From Dyella thiooxydans (GTDB lineage: Bacteria; Pseudomonadota; Gammaproteobacteria; Xanthomonadales; Rhodanobacteraceae): a stretch of DNA of 64,000 nucleotides. Shown in pieces: positions 63,862 to 64,000 of this stretch. The notes under the pieces are model-generated. The model did not search any database and was not told the origin of the DNA. It worked only from the letters and a program-made list of their open reading frames with translations. Location of the stretch: contig NZ_CP014841.1 in NCBI RefSeq assembly GCF_001641285.1, positions 2,542,001 to 2,606,000 of the forward strand, given 5' to 3'. Positions within the stretch are counted from its first letter, which is position 1, and each line of letters begins with the position of its first letter. Made by a program: the position numbers and the translations under genes.

Positions 63862-64000
63862 TCAGGTACCGGCGAGGCGTCGGGTGGTGGCGACGAACTG
63901 CTGTAGTTTCGCACGTGCGGCGCCGCTGGCGATGGTCCTGCGCGCCAGCGCTATACCATCGTCGATACTGTCCACCACATCGGCTGTGTACAGCGCCGCA
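63862..64000 (-). CDS. trpD: Anthranilate phosphoribosyltransferase, C-terminal fragment (window edge)
   Basis: Only the last 45 residues are in the window: reading begins AALYTADVVDSIDDGIALAR and ends RLAGT before TGA at 63862-63864. This matches the TrpD C-terminus (NAAAALY..G.A.S..EG...A...I.SG.A...L..). The rest lies beyond base 64000. Upstream of trpC as in the usual trpGDC order; TrpG cannot be checked here. Confidence 0.82.
   Translation of the reverse strand, partial: AALYTADVVDSIDDGIALARRTIASGAARAKLQQFVATTRRLAGT

Overview
The window is a dense, GC-rich bacterial chromosome segment that looks like a gammaproteobacterium of the order Xanthomonadales, most likely Rhodanobacteraceae (Dyella, Rhodanobacter, Luteibacter or Frateuria). 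The basis is gene content and order: a Crp-like Clp regulator beside trpC and speD, pilMNOPQ divergent from a class A penicillin-binding protein, rpoZ-spoT-ridA-recG, the full mla lipid-transport set, coq7, type B ribosomal protein L31, and zapA followed by 6S RNA and the formyl-THF cyclo-ligase gene. The genus is inference. I see no phage, insertion sequence, CRISPR array or clear foreign island. Both ends cut a gene (an EamA transporter at the left, trpD at the right).

Layout. 1-9.7 kb holds mixed functions: an EamA transporter end, a four-gene HlyD/MacB-type ABC exporter, a fumarylacetoacetase-family enzyme, the mechanosensitive channel MscL, an M28 peptidase, a small cysteine-rich lipoprotein, and a MarR regulator divergent from a macro-domain deacylase. 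9.7-16.8 kb is a six-gene MoxR/Bat operon with 4-base overlaps throughout. 16.9-22.0 kb is the type IV pilus assembly operon pilMNOPQ, divergent from PBP1A. 24.9-28.5 kb has an unrecognised conserved protein, citrate synthase, L31 and a nucleoside hydrolase. 28.5-33.8 kb is rpoZ-spoT-ridA-recG, the stringent-response operon. 34.0-38.4 kb is mlaA facing mlaFEDCB, with an MlaD that has two MCE domains.

38.5-42.6 kb holds gmk-yicC divergent from rph-rdgB-hemW. 42.8-49.7 kb is the least ordinary part: an FHA protein, a membrane Ser/Thr kinase with a periplasmic sensor and C-terminal HAMP, a LysM/TPR lipoprotein, a PP2C phosphatase, a DUF1631 protein and a PilZ protein. This looks like a self-contained phospho-signalling module with a possible cyclic-di-GMP arm and no attached secretion system. 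49.8-55.7 kb has PepQ, a cyanide-insensitive type bd oxidase (cydAB) with a divergent 47-residue CydP-like subunit, PepP and a UPF0149 protein. 55.8-58.5 kb has a coiled-coil protein, ZapA, 6S RNA, 5-formyl-THF cyclo-ligase, an EVE protein and RpiA. 58.6-64 kb has tRNA-Gln(CTG), rplM-rpsI, coq7, speD, clp and trpDC with a HAD phosphatase.

Most genes are core housekeeping or cell-envelope genes. The envelope theme is strong: pilus assembly, peptidoglycan synthesis, outer-membrane lipid asymmetry, Bat/MoxR and lipoproteins. Only one stretch of more than 300 bases lacks a protein gene (56356-56691), and it holds the 6S RNA.
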